Shown: positions 48,797 to 58,985, numbered from the stretch's first letter. The stretch is 64,000 bases of DNA from Granulosicoccus sp036478595 (GCA_036478595.1 JAZGEF010000073.1:124001-188000); one strand, 5' to 3'. Numbers and translations are program-made. Notes: generated by a model from the letters alone, not told the origin.

Positions 48797-49162
48797 ATGA
48801 ACACTGAAGAAATGACTAGCTTGGCCGTGTCCGCCTTGGAAGAACTAAAAGGCATTGATATCGTGGTTTTGGATATTGCCGATAAATCTAGCATCGCCGA
48901 TAACATGTTAGTGGCGACTGGCAGCTCGCAACGTCACGTGAGCTCGCTCGGTGGTGAAGTCCGCAAACAGTTCAAAGATGCTGGCCATCCGCCATTAGGT
49001 GTTGAAGGCGACAATCGTAGTGATTGGGTGTTGGTTGATCTAGGTGATGTAATCGTGCATGTTATGACACCAGAGATGCGTGAATTTTACGCGCTTGAGA
49101 AGCTATGGTCACTAGGGCCTGATCAAGCCGACCAAGAGTCGTCCGTTTTAACCTCAGTTTAA
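48797..49162 (+). CDS. rsfS: Ribosomal silencing factor RsfS
   Basis: 121 residues. The fold hallmark IVVLDIADKSSIADNMLVATGSSQRHV is followed by EGDNRSDWVLVDLGDVIVHVMTPEMREFYALEKLW, as in YbeB/RsfS proteins. It binds ribosomal protein uL14 and blocks subunit joining in starvation. Normal proteobacterial position between nadD and rlmH, four bases after nadD. Confidence 0.97.
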   Translation: MNTEEMTSLAVSALEELKGIDIVVLDIADKSSIADNMLVATGSSQRHVSSLGGEVRKQFKDAGHPPLGVEGDNRSDWVLVDLGDVIVHVMTPEMREFYALEKLWSLGPDQADQESSVLTSV

Positions 49163-49183
49163 ACCACCAGCGTATCTGCCGTA

Positions 49184-49645
49184 GTGGCATTTAGCGTTTA
49201 CGCAGTTGGAAAGCGTATGCCATTGTGGGTGCAACAAGGCGTAGGCGATTACCAAAAGCGATTACCCTCTCACTGGCGTTTTGATTTGCGCGAATTTGCG
49301 CAAGCCAAACAGCCCAATGCGGAGCTGGCAATGCAACGCGAAGCAGATGCCTTGCTTGATGCTACCCCCGATCAGGCTCACGTCGTTGCGTTGGATAATT
49401 TGGGTAAACAGTGGTCCACCACTGAGCTCTCATCACAATTAGAAAACTGGCAATCGCTAGGTAAGCCGATCGTATTTTATATTGGTGGGCCCGATGGTTT
49501 GCATTCGAGTTGCCGAGATCGCAGTAATCAGATGTGGAGCCTTTCAGCATTAACCTATCCTCATCCATTAGTGCGTATTGTTTTGTTAGAACAACTCTAT
49601 CGCGCTCATAGCTTACTCATTAACCACCCTTACCATCGTGCCTGA
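49184..49645 (+). CDS. rlmH: 23S rRNA (pseudouridine1915-N3)-methyltransferase RlmH
   Basis: 153 residues from a GTG without a strong ribosome site. The SPOUT fold is shown by YAVGKRMPLWVQQGVGDYQKRLP, FYIGGPDGLHSS and LSALTYPHPLVRIVLLEQLYRA with the C-terminal SLLINHPYHRA. It modifies helix 69 of the 50S subunit after assembly. The stop overlaps the start of maf by 8 bases. Confidence 0.97.
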   Translation: MAFSVYAVGKRMPLWVQQGVGDYQKRLPSHWRFDLREFAQAKQPNAELAMQREADALLDATPDQAHVVALDNLGKQWSTTELSSQLENWQSLGKPIVFYIGGPDGLHSSCRDRSNQMWSLSALTYPHPLVRIVLLEQLYRAHSLLINHPYHRA

Positions 49646-50255
49646 TAAACCTGCCTACACGTTGGTATTGGCGTCGGCATCGCCGAGACGTCGTGAACTT
49701 CTGGCTCAGCTGGGATTCAACACATTAACAAGGGTTGCTGATGTTGATGAAACGCCTTTACAGGGTGAAACTTCGACTGACTTGGTTAGGCGTTTGGCTG
49801 AGATTAAGGCGGCGGCTGTTAAAAGAGGTGTAAATGAGCTGGTGATAGCGGCCGATACAGTGGTCAGCCTTGATGGCCAATCATTGCTTAAGCCAACTGA
49901 CAAAAAGCACTGTATTGACATGTTGACGGCTTTATCTGGTCGCCGTCACGAAGTTGTCACGGGTGTTTGTGCGTGCTTTGGCGAGCGGTGGGTGTCAACT
50001 ACCGTAACAACCGGGGTGTATATGGGTGTTATCAGCTACGCTGAAGCGGCGAGCTATTGGGAAACCGGGGAACCAAGCGATAAAGCCGGGGCCTATGCCA
50101 TACAAGGTTACGGTGCGGTATATGTAACAAGCATAGAAGGCAGCTACAGCAATGTTGTTGGGCTACCTTTATATGAGGTAGCTCAAATGATTGAGCAGTT
50201 GGGTTGTCGTATATATGATTTTAACAATTATGAGGGCTTGATCGTAGATGACTGA
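49638..50255 (+). CDS. maf: Maf-family nucleoside triphosphate pyrophosphatase
   Basis: 205 residues from a GTG that overlaps the rlmH end. LASASPRRRELLAQLGF (residues 11-27) is the family signature; LVIAADTVVS, GRRHEVVTGVC and DKAGAYAIQGYGAVYV complete the active site. Maf enzymes hydrolyse dTTP, UTP or modified pyrimidine nucleotides. The next gene, rng, starts inside its last codons. Confidence 0.96.
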   Translation: MPDKPAYTLVLASASPRRRELLAQLGFNTLTRVADVDETPLQGETSTDLVRRLAEIKAAAVKRGVNELVIAADTVVSLDGQSLLKPTDKKHCIDMLTALSGRRHEVVTGVCACFGERWVSTTVTTGVYMGVISYAEAASYWETGEPSDKAGAYAIQGYGAVYVTSIEGSYSNVVGLPLYEVAQMIEQLGCRIYDFNNYEGLIVDD

Positions 50256-51711
50256 AGAGCTTCTTATCAATGTGACACCACAAGAAACACGCGTGGCCAC
50301 GGTCGAAAACGGCATGCTCACCGAGGTGTGGATTGAGCGTGTGCAAAAGATTGGTTTGGTTGGCACGATTTTTCAAGGATCGGTTAAGCGCGTGTTGCCC
50401 GGGATGGAGGCTGCGTTTGTTGATATTGGTCTTGAAAAGGCTGCATTTTTACATGTGTCCGACTTAGTGGGTGCCGTGATTGTGGGTGATGATGGAGAAC
50501 GGACAACCCAATCTATTTCGCGCATGTTGCATGAAGGTGACCGTATCGCAGTACAGGTGATAAAAGATCCATTGGGTACCAAGGGCGCAAGGGTAAGCGC
50601 TAACCTCACTACACCTTCTCGCTATCTGGTCAAAATGCCTTTTGAACAAAATATCGGCATCTCAGCAAAAATAGAAAATGAAGAAGAACGAGAGCGCTTG
50701 CGTGCATTGGTAGAGCATGGGCGTGGCGTTGATACCGATGGCTATATCGTTCGCACCGCAGCAGAAGGTGCTCCAGAGGAATCGCTATTGGCAGATATGG
50801 CCTATCTGGATAAAGTGTGGGACGGTTTACGTACTAAGCGCAAGTCAAGCAAGCCAGGGGACGTCATCTTTAGAGAGCTGCCACTAGTGCAACGAACGCT
50901 ACGAGATATGAAACGTGATCATGTTGAGCGCGTTCGCATTGATTCGCGTGAGACTTTTCAAAACTGCATCGAATTTTGCGCCGAGTACGTGCCCGAGCTG
51001 TCCAGTAAAATTGAACATTATCCTGGAGAGCGCCCAATATTTGATCTTCATGGAATTGAGGACGAGATAGAAAAAGCGTTAAACAAAAAGGTGTTACTTA
51101 AATCGGGTGGTTATTTGATTATCGACCAAACCGAATCAATGACAACCGTTGATGTGAACACAGGGGCCTTTGTTGGACGACGTACGCTTGAAGAAACCAT
51201 ATTTAAGACTAACCTTGAAGCTGCCCAATCAATTGCCCGCCAACTTCGTTTGCGAAATCTTGGCGGTATAATCATTATTGATTTTATTGACATGAGTGTC
51301 GTAGAGCATCGACGGCAGGTCATGCGTGCACTTGAAAAAGCACTGGAAAAAGATCATGCCAAGACACAGGTTAGCGAAGTATCTGATTTAGGCCTGGTTG
51401 AAATGACTCGCAAGCGAACGCGGGAAAGCTTAGAGCAGGGCCTGTGTTCAGAGTGCACGGTGTGCAGTGGGCGCGGCATGATCAAAACAATCGACACAGT
51501 TGGTTTTGAAATCACCAGAGAAATTATCCGCCAAGTACGACAGTTTGATATCGAGTCCGTCACGGTCTTGGCGTCGGTCGAACTACTTGAATGGTTTACA
51601 GAGGAACGCTCTGACGATCTTGCTGCCTTGGAAGATTTTGTTGGTGTGCCTATTCGCCTACAAGGCGAACAATTTTATGTGCGAGAACAATACGATGTTG
51701 TCTTGCAGTAA
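50248..51711 (+). CDS. rng: Ribonuclease G
   Basis: 487 residues, the usual length for RNase G and far shorter than RNase E. An S1-like domain near the N-terminus (GTIFQGSVKRVLPGMEAAFVDIG) is followed by the catalytic core (TTVDVNTGAFVG and IIIIDFIDM, which carry the Mg2+-binding Asp residues) and the zinc-link cysteines CSECTVCSGRG. It trims the 5' end of 16S rRNA and decays some mRNAs. Eight-base overlap with maf. Confidence 0.97.
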   Translation: MTEELLINVTPQETRVATVENGMLTEVWIERVQKIGLVGTIFQGSVKRVLPGMEAAFVDIGLEKAAFLHVSDLVGAVIVGDDGERTTQSISRMLHEGDRIAVQVIKDPLGTKGARVSANLTTPSRYLVKMPFEQNIGISAKIENEEERERLRALVEHGRGVDTDGYIVRTAAEGAPEESLLADMAYLDKVWDGLRTKRKSSKPGDVIFRELPLVQRTLRDMKRDHVERVRIDSRETFQNCIEFCAEYVPELSSKIEHYPGERPIFDLHGIEDEIEKALNKKVLLKSGGYLIIDQTESMTTVDVNTGAFVGRRTLEETIFKTNLEAAQSIARQLRLRNLGGIIIIDFIDMSVVEHRRQVMRALEKALEKDHAKTQVSEVSDLGLVEMTRKRTRESLEQGLCSECTVCSGRGMIKTIDTVGFEITREIIRQVRQFDIESVTVLASVELLEWFTEERSDDLAALEDFVGVPIRLQGEQFYVREQYDVVLQ

Positions 51712-51728
51712 CGGCCTCGCTTAAGGCG

Positions 51729-54700
51729 ATGATGATTAGATTTGCACAAGGAACATTACGCTATACGTTGCTGCTGCTAGGTATTGGTTTGATCCTACTG
51801 GCACTGCTAAGCGCTGTTGTGCGTGTCGGTTTGCCGATGGCCGCGGGCTATAAATCTGAAATAGAATCCCGGGTTAGTGGTTACATAAAAAGCCCGGTCA
51901 CGATTGGCGAGCTGGAGGCGCAGTGGCATGGCTTCGGGCCGCAACTGCATGCAGCGGACGTGGCCGTGATCCAATCCGCTGATCGCCAAATAGTGCTCGA
52001 AAAATTGGTAATCGATTTGAACATGTTCAAATCGTTGTGGCACGGTACTCCGGTAATAAACGATCTGACATTGATCGGCGCTGATCTGTCGATGGCGTAT
52101 GCCGGGGATGGCACTTTTCGCATCCAAGGCGTGACGGTTAGCAAATCGGCAAAAAACAATACCGGCAAACGAGGATTAGATTCCTTGTCATGGCTACTCA
52201 AAGCGGGGCACATCAACCTTCAAGATGCACGTATCACCTTTATAGATGCAAAGCAGAAAGAGCTTCGCATTGAAAATCTAAATGTCCTGGCGCGCAATAG
52301 CGACGATGAGCATTTCCTACGCGTTGACATGCAATTGCCAGCAGAGCTTGGTGGCAAGGTGTCCATGGGTATTGACCTAAGCCAATCGATCACACGTTTT
52401 TCAGATGCTAGTGGCAAGATCCATATTAAGGCTGATCAATTGCATTTTGCTGGATGGCGCTCACTACGTTCGTCAGCCTTGAAGCGGTATGGGGAAGTGT
52501 CCAATAGTTTTGCTCGTTTGGATGGCACTGTTGATTTGGAATTATGGGGCGCGCTGGAGTCTGGCCGATTGGAAACGGCTAGAGGGCAGATCACGGCGTC
52601 TAACATTCTTGATGTGCGCAATGGAGATACGGTTCTTGATCGCATTAGCACTGATGTTACCTACACCAACAAGCCTGCGGGTTGGGTGTTGCAATCAGAT
52701 GAAGCGGCGCTTCAGTATGGAGACGAGATATCCGTTATCGATAGTGTTGAATTTGCCTACGAGCCTGCACCGAATGTTGATTGGAAGCTATCAAGTTCGA
52801 GCAATGAAATACCACTGGCTTTAGCGCTTCGTTTGCCTGCAATATTACTCAGCACTGAGGCGGGAGTTTCTCGTCGAGACTGGCTAATTGATGCGGCACC
52901 CTCAGGTGTAATGCATCGATTTGATTCTGAATTTGCGATGTTTGAAGGCGATGCTGATGTTAGTGTTAAAGGATCGTTTTATGATGTATCGCTTGCGGCA
53001 GCAAATGGTTTGCCGGGTATAGAGAATCTCACGGGCTCATTAGATATTAGTCACAACCAAGGTGCCGTAACTTTACTGGCTAAGTCAATGATAGTGGATT
53101 ATCCCAAGGCATTGCATCGAGTTGTGTCTGTTGAAAAATTGCAAAGTGAATTACAAGTCGATTTTAAAAAATTGACTCAAACCACAGTAACAGGCACAAC
53201 AAAAATTGATACACACGGTATGCAATTAGAGCTTCGTCATAAGCTGCGTACAAAAAATGGGCAATCACCACATGTCGATGTGATAGGGCAGTTTCAGGCA
53301 ATTGATATTAGTCAATTGCATGCATTGCTGCCGGCTCGCTTATTGACTAAGCCGACACAAACCTGGTTTAACAACGCGTTTAAAGGTGGTCAAGTTGATA
53401 ACGGCGAACTTCTGTTGTTTGGTGAGCTGGCTGATTTTCCGTTTGACGACGACGAGGGTGTATTAAAGGTGGGGTTTGATTACTCAAAAGGTCATTTGGA
53501 GTTCTTGAATACTTGGCCTGCAGTCAAAAACGGTAAAGGTCGAGTTGAGCTTTCTGGGTCTAGTTTAAAATCCACTACAAGCAGCGCAACGATAAATGAC
53601 ATGACGTTATTGTCTGCTGTGGCCAGTATCGCTGATCTTAAAAAACCGCACTTAAAGCTCGAGTCATCAACTACTGGTAAGCTTGATCAGATGATTGAAT
53701 TTGGCAATACGGGGCCGTTAGCACCACTGCTGGGCCCGGCGTTGGCGAACACAAGTGGTACTGGTTCTGCGCGGGTGGACCTGACGCTCGAACTACCGCT
53801 AAAGCGCGAAAAGGATCAATTCGGTAAGCCCGTAGGCAAGGTTGGCGATGGCCTAAAACTTGATGGCAATGTATTTTTGAAAGGCAACAATTTTTCTTTG
53901 CCCAAAGCGAAATTTACAATCAGTGATATAAATGGCGCGATTGGTTTTAATCAGCGTGGTATGCGTATCTCAAATTTGAACGCCCACTACCTTGATCAAG
54001 CTGTGCGTGTCAGCACCGATAACAAAGCTACGCCAAACCAACGAGCGACGAAGATCCGTGTGACGGGTGCGTTGCGTGCTGGTGATGTACTCTCGCATTA
54101 CGAGCTACCAATGGCAGAGTATGTCGAGGGTGTATCGCAATGGAATGTCACTCTCGACCTTGCTGCTGCACGGGAAAACCCGAAATCCGGTATTAAGCTA
54201 GTTGCAAAGAGCGACTTGGTTGGCACACGCTTGCTTTTGCCAAAGCCTATGGATAAATTGACCTCAGGAGCATTACCGATAACGCTAAAAACAACGCTGA
54301 GCAGTACATCAAGCGGTAGTGAGTGGTACGTCAAGGCGGGTGACTTAGGATCCTCTCGTATAGTGAGCAGCCCCGAGGGCTTGCAATCACTGGCGATCAA
54401 TCTTGGTGGCGGTAAGCTTAATCGCAAAATTAAGGAAGGTATTCGTATAGATGGTGCAAGCAACGAACTTGCGCTAGATGGTTGGATTGAAAAGATATCG
54501 GAAGTTATCGAAAACCTGCCAGAAACTGGTGAGCAGACAGAGATCTTGCCAATCTCGGTGGACGTGGTCACGCGATCATTAGTTGCCGGTGTGGAATCGT
54601 TAGGGGCTGCTCAACTGCGTGCAAACACCGATCAAAACTACATCAACGTTGCGGTAGATAACCCTTATATTCAAGGCAACCTTCGTTACCCGCGCGAGCA

Positions 54701-55673
54701 CTGGACTAAAACTAAGCCAGTAAAAGTTCGTATTGCGTATGCAGAGATGCGCGTGATTGATGCGCTGGGTTCGGCGCCAGACACCGGCGAGAAGAAAGTT
54801 CGCTTGGATCCGCGTGAGCTACCGCCTGTGGAAATGCGCGTGTCGCAGTTTGTTTGGGGTGATTTGAATTTACGCAACGTGATCTTACGTGGTACGCCTG
54901 ACATTAGTGGCATGCAAATAAACACACTAGGTTTTGCAACCGGTACGACGCAACTGATTGGTAGTGGTTATTGGCGTGTTAAAGATCCGCAGTCGGTCAA
55001 CTCGCAGCTTGCCGATGCTCAGCTCACACGCTTAAATATGACATTGCAAAGTGATGATTTTGGCGATGGCCTGCGATTCATGGGCCTTAATAAAATCATG
55101 GATGATGGGCAAGGGCGGATTACTGCAGCGATCACGTGGCCGGATGCGCTTTATAACCCGGAGATCAAGAATATCAACGGTACGATGAATTTTGACTTGG
55201 AACGCGGCCGTATAATAAAAATTGACCCCGGCGCTGCAAGGCTGGTCGGCTTGTTTGCCCTGCAGGCTATTCCGCGCCGGCTTAGCTTAGATTTTAAAGA
55301 TATGGTTGAGGATGGATTAGATTTCGACACTGTTACTGGCCAGGTTGAAGTGGCGAACGGAATCAGTAACGTAAGTGCCATTCAGCTTAATGGGCCAGTA
55401 GGTGTGGTTGAAGTCACCGGAGAAACCAATCTGCTGACGCAAAAATTTGATCAAACTATCACGGTGTTGCCTCGTGTAAGTTCGGCGTTACCATTGCTGG
55501 GTGCTATTTCGGGTGGTGCCTCAGGTGGCCTTACTGTGCTACTGGCCGGCGGCGTGCTTAAAGCCATCGGTATTGATTTTGACCGCCTCGGTTTAAGAGA
55601 ATACACGCTCACGGGCACCTTCGACGATCCTAAGATCGAACAATCAGCTTATGATGTAGTGAGGGGTTACTAA
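51729..55673 (+). CDS. yhdP: YhdP-family AsmA-like envelope protein
   Basis: 1314 residues: one N-terminal membrane helix (about 10-32), then repeating beta-strand segments forming a very long periplasmic protein with a DUF3971 region in the middle and an AsmA-type C-terminus (LTRLNMTLQSDDFGDGLRF, NGTMNFDLERGRIIKIDPGAARLVGLFALQ, FDQTITVLPRVSSALPLLGAISGG). YhdP, TamB and YdbH bridge the membranes and carry phospholipids to the outer membrane. The order maf-rng-yhdP is conserved with E. coli, but tldD, which follows there, is absent here. Confidence 0.96.
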   Translation: MMIRFAQGTLRYTLLLLGIGLILLALLSAVVRVGLPMAAGYKSEIESRVSGYIKSPVTIGELEAQWHGFGPQLHAADVAVIQSADRQIVLEKLVIDLNMFKSLWHGTPVINDLTLIGADLSMAYAGDGTFRIQGVTVSKSAKNNTGKRGLDSLSWLLKAGHINLQDARITFIDAKQKELRIENLNVLARNSDDEHFLRVDMQLPAELGGKVSMGIDLSQSITRFSDASGKIHIKADQLHFAGWRSLRSSALKRYGEVSNSFARLDGTVDLELWGALESGRLETARGQITASNILDVRNGDTVLDRISTDVTYTNKPAGWVLQSDEAALQYGDEISVIDSVEFAYEPAPNVDWKLSSSSNEIPLALALRLPAILLSTEAGVSRRDWLIDAAPSGVMHRFDSEFAMFEGDADVSVKGSFYDVSLAAANGLPGIENLTGSLDISHNQGAVTLLAKSMIVDYPKALHRVVSVEKLQSELQVDFKKLTQTTVTGTTKIDTHGMQLELRHKLRTKNGQSPHVDVIGQFQAIDISQLHALLPARLLTKPTQTWFNNAFKGGQVDNGELLLFGELADFPFDDDEGVLKVGFDYSKGHLEFLNTWPAVKNGKGRVELSGSSLKSTTSSATINDMTLLSAVASIADLKKPHLKLESSTTGKLDQMIEFGNTGPLAPLLGPALANTSGTGSARVDLTLELPLKREKDQFGKPVGKVGDGLKLDGNVFLKGNNFSLPKAKFTISDINGAIGFNQRGMRISNLNAHYLDQAVRVSTDNKATPNQRATKIRVTGALRAGDVLSHYELPMAEYVEGVSQWNVTLDLAAARENPKSGIKLVAKSDLVGTRLLLPKPMDKLTSGALPITLKTTLSSTSSGSEWYVKAGDLGSSRIVSSPEGLQSLAINLGGGKLNRKIKEGIRIDGASNELALDGWIEKISEVIENLPETGEQTEILPISVDVVTRSLVAGVESLGAAQLRANTDQNYINVAVDNPYIQGNLRYPREHWTKTKPVKVRIAYAEMRVIDALGSAPDTGEKKVRLDPRELPPVEMRVSQFVWGDLNLRNVILRGTPDISGMQINTLGFATGTTQLIGSGYWRVKDPQSVNSQLADAQLTRLNMTLQSDDFGDGLRFMGLNKIMDDGQGRITAAITWPDALYNPEIKNINGTMNFDLERGRIIKIDPGAARLVGLFALQAIPRRLSLDFKDMVEDGLDFDTVTGQVEVANGISNVSAIQLNGPVGVVEVTGETNLLTQKFDQTITVLPRVSSALPLLGAISGGASGGLTVLLAGGVLKAIGIDFDRLGLREYTLTGTFDDPKIEQSAYDVVRGY

Positions 55674-55690
55674 GCAATACAAGGAGAGCA

Positions 55691-56656
55691 TCACTCAAAT
55701 TGTGTATAGCTTGGCAGCGCCATTATTGGTGCGGGCAGCTTTTCGGATGTCAGCCACAACATACCATCGTTATCGATAGTCATTGCTTCTGCCTGTCGTA
55801 AACCATGTTCATGAATTACTTCCCCTTGCCCTAATAGTGCATCCGCCCAACTTTGACCTGCGCGCTTAGCAAAACGCACAAGGTGTCGGTAGGTCAGCAC
55901 ATAAGCAGCTGTTTTGTCCGCGGCGAACGTTAGCGCTGTGGCTTGATTCAGATCCACGCCAGCAAGGGAGGCCGCTAAACTGGATGTTAGCGAGCTAGGG
56001 CGCAATTGCATTTGACCCACGTAAGTGGCCATTTGTTCTGAATCGTTTTGACTGTCATTAATATGCAAGCGAAATAATTTTCCAGCTGTAGCTTTACCGT
56101 CACATAAGGGTTCTTTAGTGATCAGATAAATAACATTGCCAGTTGCTGCCATTGCTTCCACATTATGGCTGCCATCGGGGAAGCGATAGCTCATGGTGTG
56201 ATAAGCCGTGATAGGTGCTACGGGTTCGCTTTTAAGTGTTGGTTCGATAACAAAGTGCAATTGGTATTGTTTGTGATGACGCAGGTTGTCGCCGGTTTCG
56301 CCAACGATCAAAACAGTTTTGTTGCCTATTCGCGTACGGCTAAGCGACTCCCAATCACGATTGTGCTCAGGTAGTGAAACCTGGTTGAGTAGCTTGCCGT
56401 CGTTGCCTATGGCGAATAGGATGCTGTCGTTACCGCTATCGTTGATTGCCCAAAAGCGAATGTCGGCTGAAGATGCTGCCGTGATGCCACTGATCTCGGC
56501 GAGTTTTTCGTGGGTTATCTTTGCGTTGCTGATAGCAGCGTCCGTTGCTGCCGAAGGCGTTGGTGTTGATTGTTGTGGCGTTGGTCGCTCAGGAGCGTTG
56601 CTTACACAAGCGCTGAGTAAGCCTAAAAGCACGGCGATACAAATCCGGTTGAGCAT
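55691..56656 (-). CDS. Lipoprotein with predicted beta-propeller-like fold
   Basis: 321 residues with a lipobox (VLLGLLSACVSN, Cys17). After a Pro/Thr linker, the sequence has repeated strand patterns: EISGITAASSADIRFWAINDSGN, LFAIGNDGKLLNQVSL, DWESLSRTRIGNKTVLIVGETGD, HNVEAMAATGNVIYLITKE and AEAMTIDNDGMLWLTSEK. This is propeller-like and similar to a family of conserved bacterial proteins of unknown function. Its start overlaps the darP stop by one base, so the two are co-transcribed. Confidence 0.75.
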   Translation of the reverse strand: MLNRICIAVLLGLLSACVSNAPERPTPQQSTPTPSAATDAAISNAKITHEKLAEISGITAASSADIRFWAINDSGNDSILFAIGNDGKLLNQVSLPEHNRDWESLSRTRIGNKTVLIVGETGDNLRHHKQYQLHFVIEPTLKSEPVAPITAYHTMSYRFPDGSHNVEAMAATGNVIYLITKEPLCDGKATAGKLFRLHINDSQNDSEQMATYVGQMQLRPSSLTSSLAASLAGVDLNQATALTFAADKTAAYVLTYRHLVRFAKRAGQSWADALLGQGEVIHEHGLRQAEAMTIDNDGMLWLTSEKLPAPIMALPSYTQFE

Positions 56657-57192
56657 CAGTCCGGAATGACGCTTTCGCGCACCAACTTAAATAATGCGCG
56701 CGCTGAGCTTGGTGGGCGGTGAGCCGCTCGTTCAGTGATCGCCTTACGTTGCAGCTGTCGCAGACGCTGTCGATCAGCGTGGGGATACTCAATCAGAAAT
56801 TGTGTAAGCGCCTCTGATGCGCCGGTTTCCTTTAAACCTAGCAGCATGTCGCGCCATTCCTCTACGCAATGGTGCAACAGGCTATGGCTTCGTGCATTTT
56901 GGCGAATCGCCTCCAAGGCATCGAGCATGGGTTGTACGTCATGTCTGCGCAGCTGTTTGGCCAGAAACCCAAGTTGACGCTTGCGGGCTCCGTTAGCTTT
57001 GCATGCATTGAGTTTATCGATTTCCCTAAGGATATCCTCTGGGATGGGCACGCGAGCTCTTTCGCTTGCGCCAAGGGCCGCTAGCTCACCGCCCAGGTCG
57101 CGTACCTCATGCGCATCCCGCTTGCGTTGGCTCTTGCTGAGCGCCAGAGAGTCGTCATCTTCACTGGATTTTGGCGAATTGTCGTCTACCAT
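56656..57192 (-). CDS. darP: Dual-action ribosomal maturation protein DarP (YjgA, DUF615)
   Basis: 178 residues. Conserved YjgA segments are visible: SKSQRKRDAHEVRDLGGELAAL, IPEDILREIDKLNACKANGARKRQLGFLAKQLR and HADRQRLRQLQRKAITE. DarP helps late assembly of the 50S subunit. In many genomes it stands beside pmbA (tldE), which is not present here. Confidence 0.96.
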   Translation of the reverse strand: MVDDNSPKSSEDDDSLALSKSQRKRDAHEVRDLGGELAALGASERARVPIPEDILREIDKLNACKANGARKRQLGFLAKQLRRHDVQPMLDALEAIRQNARSHSLLHHCVEEWRDMLLGLKETGASEALTQFLIEYPHADRQRLRQLQRKAITERAAHRPPSSARALFKLVRESVIPD

Positions 57193-57304
57193 ATAGTTAA
57201 GGCTTGTTATATAGGCGATCCGAGGATCATGATAATTGGCTAATTTTCACAATATTGGTGCTTTTACCGTTGTATTTTTACGACAATAGCGTTCTAATCG
57301 ATCC

Positions 57305-58156
57305 ATGCGAACGATCCTAAGCAATTGCGCTAAATGCGCGCTCATCATACCGTCTTTACTGGTTACGGCTGCGGCTCATGCCGGGTCTGTCGGTATTGGA
57401 TCCAATGTGGCGGCCGATATGGCGAGTGTCGGGCCCATAGATGCAACTGAAGCGTTCCGTCTAAACCCGGAACAACTAGCGCAGATTCGCTTTTCGAGAT
57501 CGGATGTTGAAGATACTCAATCAATACCCCAGGCTGCTGATCACCGCACCGAGTTCTCATTTCAACTTAAGCCAGGGAGGCCAGATTTCAGTCGCGAAGG
57601 TGCGTTTGGCTTGAAGATGTTCGGTCGCCCGGAAATGGCCATTCATACTGGCAAGATCAGCAACGAAGATTTGCAAGACTTTATCCCCTCGTTGCACGAA
57701 GGTCTTTCGTACTCAGCGGGCGTTAAAATTGAACACGAAGATGAAGATATCGATGGCACAGCGTATGTGAGTTCAAGCCAGCTGGGCTTGTCTTACGGTC
57801 GACTAGGGCGTACCTGGTACGGCGGTGTTGATGTCAATCTTGAACAGTTCGCCAATCCCAACGGCGAAGGGCCAAATGAGGTTCTAACATTTGATCTAAC
57901 CACTGGTCGGCGTTTAGGCTTTACCGGGCTTGATGCAGCGTCCCCACTTTGGTTATTGTCACTGAAGGGTAACTTTGATGTGCAGCAACAAAGCGCAGAA
58001 GATGAAAACAGCGATTGGTTTCTAAACCCATCATTGTTTTGGCAACAACCTGGCTTTACGTTTTCCGCTCAGGTGCAGTTGCCGGTTGAGCTGACTACGG
58101 ATGATACGGAAAAGCCTGATTACAAATTACGCGCAGTCTTTGAAAAACAGTTTTAG
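57305..58156 (+). CDS. Predicted outer-membrane beta-barrel or secreted protein
   Basis: 283 residues. A signal peptide (CALIIPSLLVTAAAHA) is followed by a polar N-terminal part and then alternating strands with aromatic girdles (GLSYGRLGRTWYGGVDVNLEQF, LWLLSLKGNFDVQQQ, FLNPSLFWQQPGFTFSAQVQLPV), and the chain ends in Phe. A terminal Phe is the usual signal for barrel insertion by the BAM complex. The probable number of strands is 8 or so. No family recognised with certainty. Confidence 0.65.
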   Translation: MRTILSNCAKCALIIPSLLVTAAAHAGSVGIGSNVAADMASVGPIDATEAFRLNPEQLAQIRFSRSDVEDTQSIPQAADHRTEFSFQLKPGRPDFSREGAFGLKMFGRPEMAIHTGKISNEDLQDFIPSLHEGLSYSAGVKIEHEDEDIDGTAYVSSSQLGLSYGRLGRTWYGGVDVNLEQFANPNGEGPNEVLTFDLTTGRRLGFTGLDAASPLWLLSLKGNFDVQQQSAEDENSDWFLNPSLFWQQPGFTFSAQVQLPVELTTDDTEKPDYKLRAVFEKQF

Positions 58157-58175
58157 TAGTTGTCTTAAACTCGCC

Positions 58176-58985
58176 TCACTTATTAATCATTTTTTTTTTG
58201 ACTGAACTCCAGTCGCCTTTTTCGGTGCGTAATTTAACCAGCGTCAGCCGTGCGACAAGATCGCCACGTTTGTGTTGTTCGATTTTGACCGGGATGTAAT
58301 CTAAATCGGGTGCGAACCACGTGACAGTATGGCGAACGCTGCCAGCGTTTTCGCTGCGTACTCGGATAGTCTCGATTTTGCCAATGTTCGTTGAAACAGT
58401 TTCAGCCCCTTCGTTAATAAACAACACCTGTTTGATACGGCCTGAATCGAATACGGTTAGCTTGGCTTCTTTGAATGGGCGATGTTTGAGTTCGTTCATT
58501 ACCTTTAATGTGACAGACAGGCGATCAAGAACCGGATCGGAAAAAGATTCTATACCTTCTTCGCCACGGCTTTTGTAAGTGAGTTCGTTATTATCCCAAT
58601 TGAACCAAGCATCAACGCTTCGCCTTGCTTCCTCGTCCTGACGATAGCTATAACGTTTTGGTAAAACGCGCATGTTGTCGTCGGCAGACTTAACGATCGT
58701 AAAAACGCTGGTTTCTTGTATCTTGCCTTTGCCTGTTAATTTGAATACGCCAGTTGGTCGTGTGGTGAGGTTGTATATCCACTCGTCGCCTTCGCGCGTT
58801 AAAGACAGGTTCGCGCTGCCCGCATTGATCAAATTATTGCCCACATCGTAAACCACTTCAAATGGCAGCAACGGCTCGGCATGCTCGGCTTGTGTAGCTG
58901 CAGTCTGCTGTGCGTAGGCCTGCCCGTTTAGTACCAATAAGGTACCCAAACAAAGAGTGAGAACGCGTTGTTTGATGCCGCTCAT
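58176..58985 (-). CDS. DUF3108 periplasmic protein
   Basis: The ATG at 58985 (MSGIKQRVLTLCLGTLLVLNG) gives 269 residues with a signal peptide ending near AYAQQ; the longer open frame runs into purN and is rejected. The mature part reads LLPFEVVYDVGNNLINAGSA..., with ...VDAWFNWDNNELTYKSRGEEG and DSGRIKQVLFINEGAETVSTNIGKIETIRV, the pattern of DUF3108 (barrel-like, possibly lipid-binding). It commonly follows purN in gammaproteobacteria, as here. Confidence 0.88.
   Translation of the reverse strand: MSGIKQRVLTLCLGTLLVLNGQAYAQQTAATQAEHAEPLLPFEVVYDVGNNLINAGSANLSLTREGDEWIYNLTTRPTGVFKLTGKGKIQETSVFTIVKSADDNMRVLPKRYSYRQDEEARRSVDAWFNWDNNELTYKSRGEEGIESFSDPVLDRLSVTLKVMNELKHRPFKEAKLTVFDSGRIKQVLFINEGAETVSTNIGKIETIRVRSENAGSVRHTVTWFAPDLDYIPVKIEQHKRGDLVARLTLVKLRTEKGDWSSVKKKMINK

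Noticed and set aside
54098..54571. Open frame of 157 codons on the - strand
   Set aside because: Antisense to yhdP. No domain and no ribosome site.
58183..58198. Run of T after the barrel-like gene as a terminator
   Set aside because: No stable stem precedes the T-run, and it overlaps the coding end of the convergent DUF3108 gene.
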